A DNA stretch of 64,000 bases from Luzula sylvatica (lineage: Eukaryota; Streptophyta; Magnoliopsida; Poales; Juncaceae). Numbering within the stretch: position 1 is the stretch's first letter; every line of letters starts with the position of its first letter. Location of the stretch: NCBI GenBank assembly GCA_946800325.1, contig OX326958.1, positions 3,358,001 to 3,422,000 on the forward strand, read 5' to 3'. Below the pieces are notes generated by a model, which ran no database searches, was not told where the DNA came from, and saw nothing but the letters and a program-made list of their open reading frames with translations. The position numbers and the translations under genes are program-made. Shown here in pieces: positions 59,610-64,000 of this stretch.

Positions 59610-60400
59610 AAATTTTAATTACTTTAATAATTAATATTCAAAACTTAATAGTAATGCATTAATCGTTAATTGAGATGGGGGAAGTTTTGGGGAATTGGGT
59701 GGGGGACGATATAGTTTCCCATCTATATCTGAGAGAGAGAGAGAAAATGACTAAAATATTTCATTAAGTAAAAGATAATTTGGTACTTATAATTTTTAAT
59801 CACAATATTTGTTTCCTGAAAAAAATAATACAAATTTCAAGACAAGTATAATGGTTAAAAATCCAGAATTACCAAAATAAAATTACTTAAATAAATATCA
59901 TAATCATCCCCTCTCTCACCGTGTGTGCGGGTACGCGTGTGTGCGCGTACATACATGCACGCACGTATGTGTGTGTACAACTAAGATACTTAATTTTTTT
60001 TCTTAGTACAATAAGTGTGATATTTATGATTTCTAAATCAGTAGATTTTATTTGAGATTTTGTATTTTAAATTTGATACTTAATTAAGTACGATAAGTTT
60101 GATATTTAAGTTTTTAAATCATTAGATTTGATTTGAAATATGTATTATAAATATCCCAATATACTAAATAATGCACAATAGTGGTAGGCAAGTACAGTCC
60201 AAGCGCTACGACACATTAAAATCGTAATATAAAACATTAATATGTTTTCATCATAACTATCAAAGTTTTGGTTCAGCATAAAAGCAAATATTCCAAAACA
60301 AATCTAACAAATAAAAAATTCTAAATATCAAACTATATTTTACGAAATTAACAATCTTATTCATTCACTATATATTTGGGCAGTGCAATTTTTATGCATG
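59610..60400. other. AT-rich intergenic region
   Basis: Includes an alternating purine-pyrimidine stretch (59923-59979: GTGTGTGCGGGTACGCGTGT and following). No gene seen. Confidence 0.45.
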
Positions 60401-60409
60401 TAAATATTC

Positions 60410-60592
60410 CCAAAAACCGAAACGACCCGAACCCGAATGACCCGAAAACCGAAACGACCCGGAACCGAATAACACGAAAACATAAATGACCCGAACCCGA
60501 ACGACCCGAACGACCCGACGACCCGAATGATCCGCAACCAGAAACGACCCGAAACCGAAATGACCCGACCCGACCCGTCTGATTGCCACCTC
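60410..60592. repeat. ACCCGAA-type short tandem repeats
   Basis: Irregular array of CCGAAACGACCCGAACCCGA-like units followed by CTGATTGCCACCTCTA. This resembles the sub-terminal array and end of plant hAT non-autonomous elements; the opposite end was not found. Confidence 0.7.
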
Positions 60593-60792
60593 TAGTAATA
60601 ATATAATAATGTGTGAAATTTTGTCTTGCTAGATGTGTGACTCGAAAGGTTTTTTCAAGGAATAAATTTGACTTCAAAATGTCAACAGGTTTTACCATCT
60701 ATAAGAAATTCAACATAATTCAAAAAATAAAATAAAAATACAACTCAATAATTTAACATTAAACAAGCTGCCTAATGAACCTACAAAAACAC

Positions 60793-61392
60793 TCACGAAG
60801 AAGGACTGTCAAACCCAAATATACGAAATACACGTGAAATTTCATCCAATTTTCAAATTATAAATTGCTTCCTTCAACTCTTTTCGAAATAAATAAATAT
60901 ATAAATAAATAATAAAAATTATAATTTATAAAATATACCTTCATCAGTTTGATATTTACTTTTATCATCTCCAGCATAAGCAAGTAAATTAAATTTGGGA
61001 TTCCACTCCACACTATTCATCGCCACTTTTGTCGGTATTTGATGTATCGATCGTCCTGTCTCCACCAATGCCTCAAAAAATGAAAAATAAATAAGATTAA
61101 TTAATTATTCAAAATTTATTTAAATTAATAAAATAAAACATACAATATCGACATATGGATCTTCACTTGCCGAAGCAATAAATTCTCCCGTGTGGTTAAA
61201 GCTCAATGTCCTCAACTGTACCTGCACCTACTGTCCTCAACTGTACCTGCACCTTAATTAAATAAAGATAATAATAATAAATATTAATTTGGATTTTTAG
61301 CTAAATTAAGTAAAAAAAAATAGGATACTTTTACCGTTTCCTGTAGTGATGAAGAACATGTCGCCGGTTTTGTTCCATGCTATTTCATTAAT
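60793..61392 (-). pseudogene. THO3: THO complex subunit 3 (TEX1) pseudogene, 3' part
   Basis: THO3/TEX1 is a WD40 protein of the nuclear THO/TREX mRNA-export complex. Exons read on the minus strand: 61392-61335 (NEIAWNKTGDMFFITTG), one ending at 61144 (RTLSFNHTGEFIASASEDPY), 61071-60939 (HQIPTKVAMNSVEWNPKFNL, LAYAGDDKSKYQTDE) and 60833-60793 (VFRIFGFDSPSS and stop). Lesions: coding for about 80 residues between the first two exons is gone, a ~25-bp segment is tandemly duplicated at 61205-61252, and the last acceptor reads AC (60835-60834) instead of AG. Remaining introns keep GT donors, so it is a genomic duplicate rather than a retrocopy. A MULE end abuts its 5' side at 61407; further 5' exons may lie beyond the window. 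Confidence 0.85.
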
Positions 61393-61406
61393 CTATTTAA
61401 TAATAA

Positions 61407-64000
61407 GGAGAATTTCTCAAACCCCCCCCCCCAACCTTTTCTAATATTGTCAAAAACCCCCTGTGTTTACATATTCCCTGTTTCAGCCCCTCTGACACAC
61501 ACTTAATTTCTTTTTACCCCCCTGCCGTTAATTACTTCCATCCGTTCACCCTCTTTTTTTTCAAAAAGACAAATATACCCTTGCATACAAATAAAGTAAA
61601 AAAAATACCCCGTGTGAAGTATATCCTGTGAAGTACAAAATGATTTTCATCCCTAAAAATTATCTGATGAATTATAAAAAAAAAAAATGAACTCAAATTT
61701 TTTTTAAATGTTCACAACTAAAGACTATTTGCAAAATAATCAAATAGGAAAGCATAATATTTATAGTTCAATGTAAGTAGACAAAAATAAAAATTAATAA
61801 CCATATATAAAATGAAATTTGTTTTCATAGTCATAATCATAAATAATTCATATTTGTTCATAGTTCATCATGATTCTAAATTAACATAATAAGATAATAT
61901 TACTCCTAAATTAGATTACCACAAAAAAAATCATGATAACTCGTAAACCCTAATTATATGGGTTACAACAAAACGTAAAATTATACCTATCTATTACATA
62001 CAAAATAGACACTAATTAAAAGAGCATCTCCTAAGCTTCATCGAAATCTGAAAAAAATAATAATAAACAATATTATTATGATACGCAAGTTTCACAAACA
62101 ACATACATATTTCACAAAAAAAAAAAAAAAAAATTAAAATATCAATACCAAAATAAACATTCTGGAGTTGACGATGTTGATGGCCCCTTAGAACTTTCAC
62201 CACGACTCCTACCATTTCCTCAACCTCGGCTCCTTCCATTCCCAATACCACGTCCCCGACCTTTTCGACGTCCAGATTCTAAAACAGTTTGATTTAAAGG
62301 CACCTTGCAAGTCTTCTTGTTATGGCCGTGACCTTTGCATCGCTGGCATTGTACGGTTCTCCCGATACGATCTTCATCTTGACTTTTCTTACGCCTTTTC
62401 CTTGGACGACCAGCTGCTTTTCTTTCGTGTGGTGGATTTAAACTTCTTTGGACACTAATTGGCCAGTGAGATTTATCGGGCAAAGGATGGATCGGATATG
62501 AATAGCATGACAAGTATCTTTCCACATGATAATAACGATGCACATACTCCTTAAAAAGAGGAAGAGAAAAATCATGGAGTAGACGAAAATCGTAAAGCGC
62601 CGCAACTGCATGAGGGCAAGGTACTCCGCTGACTTGCCAAGCGTGACAAGAGCAACTTCTTGTTTCGATATCGACAGCCCACACACTCTCTCTCCATAAA
62701 TCACTTCCGCTTTCAATTTCAACGACTTCTTCACGGTATACTCTCTTATCTTCTCCATAGCGTTCTTCAAATACCGCATCACCCTCGGAACAAATGGATC
62801 ATTCCATGTCAACCCTAATTTATGCCTTCTATATAAATCCACCATCAATTTTTGCCGAATTCCATCCACGAGATTAAAGATTGTGAGGTGCCTAATATCG
62901 AGTATCTTGCTATTAAAGGACTCGGCACAATTGTTAGTGAAATGATTGCATTTGATCTCGTGGCTATACAAAGATCTTCTCCAACATTTACCTTCCCCAT
63001 TCCTCACAAACCAATTATAAGCCTCGGGTTTCTTCTCCTCTAACGATTTTAGCATTCTTTCAACTGGAATAGGAGCAAATGTTTTCGTAATATTCCAAAA
63101 AACACCCTCAAGTTCTGGACCCCAATTTTTTTTTATGTAATTTTTGAACATATGTTGCAAGCAAAGTCTATGCTCAGCCCAAGGAAAAACTATCTTGAGT
63201 GCCCCTTCCAAACCCTTTTGACCATCTGACATTATGGCAAGACGAGGAACATCTCCAATAGCCTCATTCAGATACATAAAAAACCACTCCCATGATTCAC
63301 TATTCTCAATTTCTAATCTTACCGATAATATCCCCAACTTTTCTGTTTGCATTTTGGCGTAACCAATTACGTATCATGCCGGCAACCCACTTTGCCGAGG
63401 CCAATTGATTTTCGTCATGACCTTTTCCAGTGCAAAAATGCTTATCATTAAGTGTTTTTACCCGAAAAGTTATCCCATCTTGCAATCTAGAAGCATGTAT
63501 ACGCCATGGACAACCCGCATCACTACACTTTGTCGTTACTCTGTAACTTTCATTTTTCAAGTAAGTCACCTCAAATCGCTTTGCTATCGCATAATGCCTC
63601 AAGGCTAGACGAAATTCGCTTCTATCCCTAAAATCTTGATTAACCACAAAAGTCGGAACCCTCTTGTGCGTAAGTAATGACTCTTCTTCTTCTTCATCAG
63701 AGATGATCTCCTCCTCATCACTATCTACTAATTCAAACTCCCCATCCGTGTCTACTTCCTCCACTATATCTCCAACTCCAATATCCATTTTGCACATTCT
63801 CTCGCTGGGATAATCTATTGGAATAAGCTCGGTTGATACAAATAAGCGAATCGGAGAATATAATCGCCCAAGAGTTAGCATTAAATCAACATCCTCATCA
63901 CAATTCAAGACGCGTTTATCTTCTTCACCTTCAACACAATAAGATAATTCACAAGTCGTACTAATTTTAAAACCGCAACCCTTTTCAATATCTTGAATAA
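61407..64000 (-). mobile_element. Mutator-like element (MULE), right part outside the window
   Basis: Left end begins GGAGAATTTCTCAAACCCCC at 61407 and continues with GTCAAAAACCCCCTGTG and a C-rich sub-terminal region, resembling the TIR of the palindromic element at 37929. It encloses the transposase remnant on the minus strand. The other end is not in the window, so TIR length and target duplication cannot be checked. Confidence 0.75.
62214..64000 (-). pseudogene. MULE (MuDR-type) transposase, internally deleted and frameshifted
   Basis: Domains in order on the minus strand: acidic N-terminal region continuing in from the right edge; Mutator DNA-binding domain (FRDRSEFRLALRHYAIAKRF with CSDAGCPWRIHA, about 63680-63450); then KVGDIIGKIRN; then the C-terminal half of the MULE transposase core (NSESWEWFFMYL, MSDGQKGLEGAL, CLQHMFKNYIKK, FTNNCAESFN); a SWIM zinc finger (CSCHAWQVSGVPCPH, about 62650-62600); a basic GRPRKRRKKS; and a zinc knuckle CQRCKGHGHNKKTC. 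Near 63310-63350 roughly 150 residues are missing, including the first catalytic Asp block, and the frame changes; a second frame change lies near 62750. It therefore cannot be active as it stands, but sister copies may be. Confidence 0.9.

Overview
The window is nuclear DNA from a flowering plant, most likely a eudicot. Evidence: genes with GT-AG introns, a chloroplast-targeted antiporter, plant P450, 2-oxoglutarate dioxygenase and DUF247 families, TATAAATA promoters, and a dense AT-rich background of Copia, LINE, Mutator, hAT and foldback elements. No prokaryotic, organellar, rRNA or CRISPR sequence was seen.

Layout. 1-1.1 kb: 5' part of a NHD1-type Na+/H+ antiporter gene (minus strand, runs off the left edge). 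2.2-3.4 kb: LINE relic. 4.1 kb: Mutator-type MITE next to a small tandem repeat. 6.5-8.4 kb: CYP92-like P450 copy A, broken by a 14-bp deletion. 10.9-11.5 kb: ~80-bp minisatellite. 12.1-13.9 kb: a 1000-bp solo Copia LTR with 5-bp target duplication, a stray copy of P450 intron 1, and a second LTR. 14.7-15.0 kb: two-exon gene for a putative small secreted peptide. 15.9-17.2 kb: DUF247 gene with one in-frame stop. 17.6-22.1 kb: three adjacent TIR elements. 22.5-23.9 kb: a cluster of five degenerate tRNA-like modules. 24-32 kb: nested foldback and TIR elements. 32.5-35.6 kb: an intact four-exon 2-oxoglutarate/Fe(II) dioxygenase gene, apparently with a GC-AG first intron. 36.1-40.7 kb: a long-TIR Mutator-like element with a second palindromic element inside it. 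40.8-42.8 kb: Copia integrase relic and a ~170-bp satellite. 43.0-48.2 kb: hAT element, gene-capturing TIR element and another Mutator-type element, bracketed by identical 215-bp direct repeats. 50.8-54.5 kb: two Copia LTRs alternating with internal sequence, then a LINE relic. 56.9-58.8 kb: intact P450 copy B on the minus strand. 60.8-61.4 kb: THO complex subunit 3 pseudogene. 61.4 kb to the right edge: Mutator (MULE) transposase relic.

Apparently functional genes are few: the antiporter (partial here), the dioxygenase, P450 copy B, and possibly the secreted peptide. P450 A and B are an inverted duplicate pair about 48 kb apart; both the P450 and dioxygenase families act in plant specialised metabolism, but nothing here shows a shared pathway. 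Most of the rest is mobile DNA, much of it with readable target-site duplications that give the order of insertion. All coordinates, splice sites and domain calls were read by eye; family names are from recognition of conserved motifs, not from a search.
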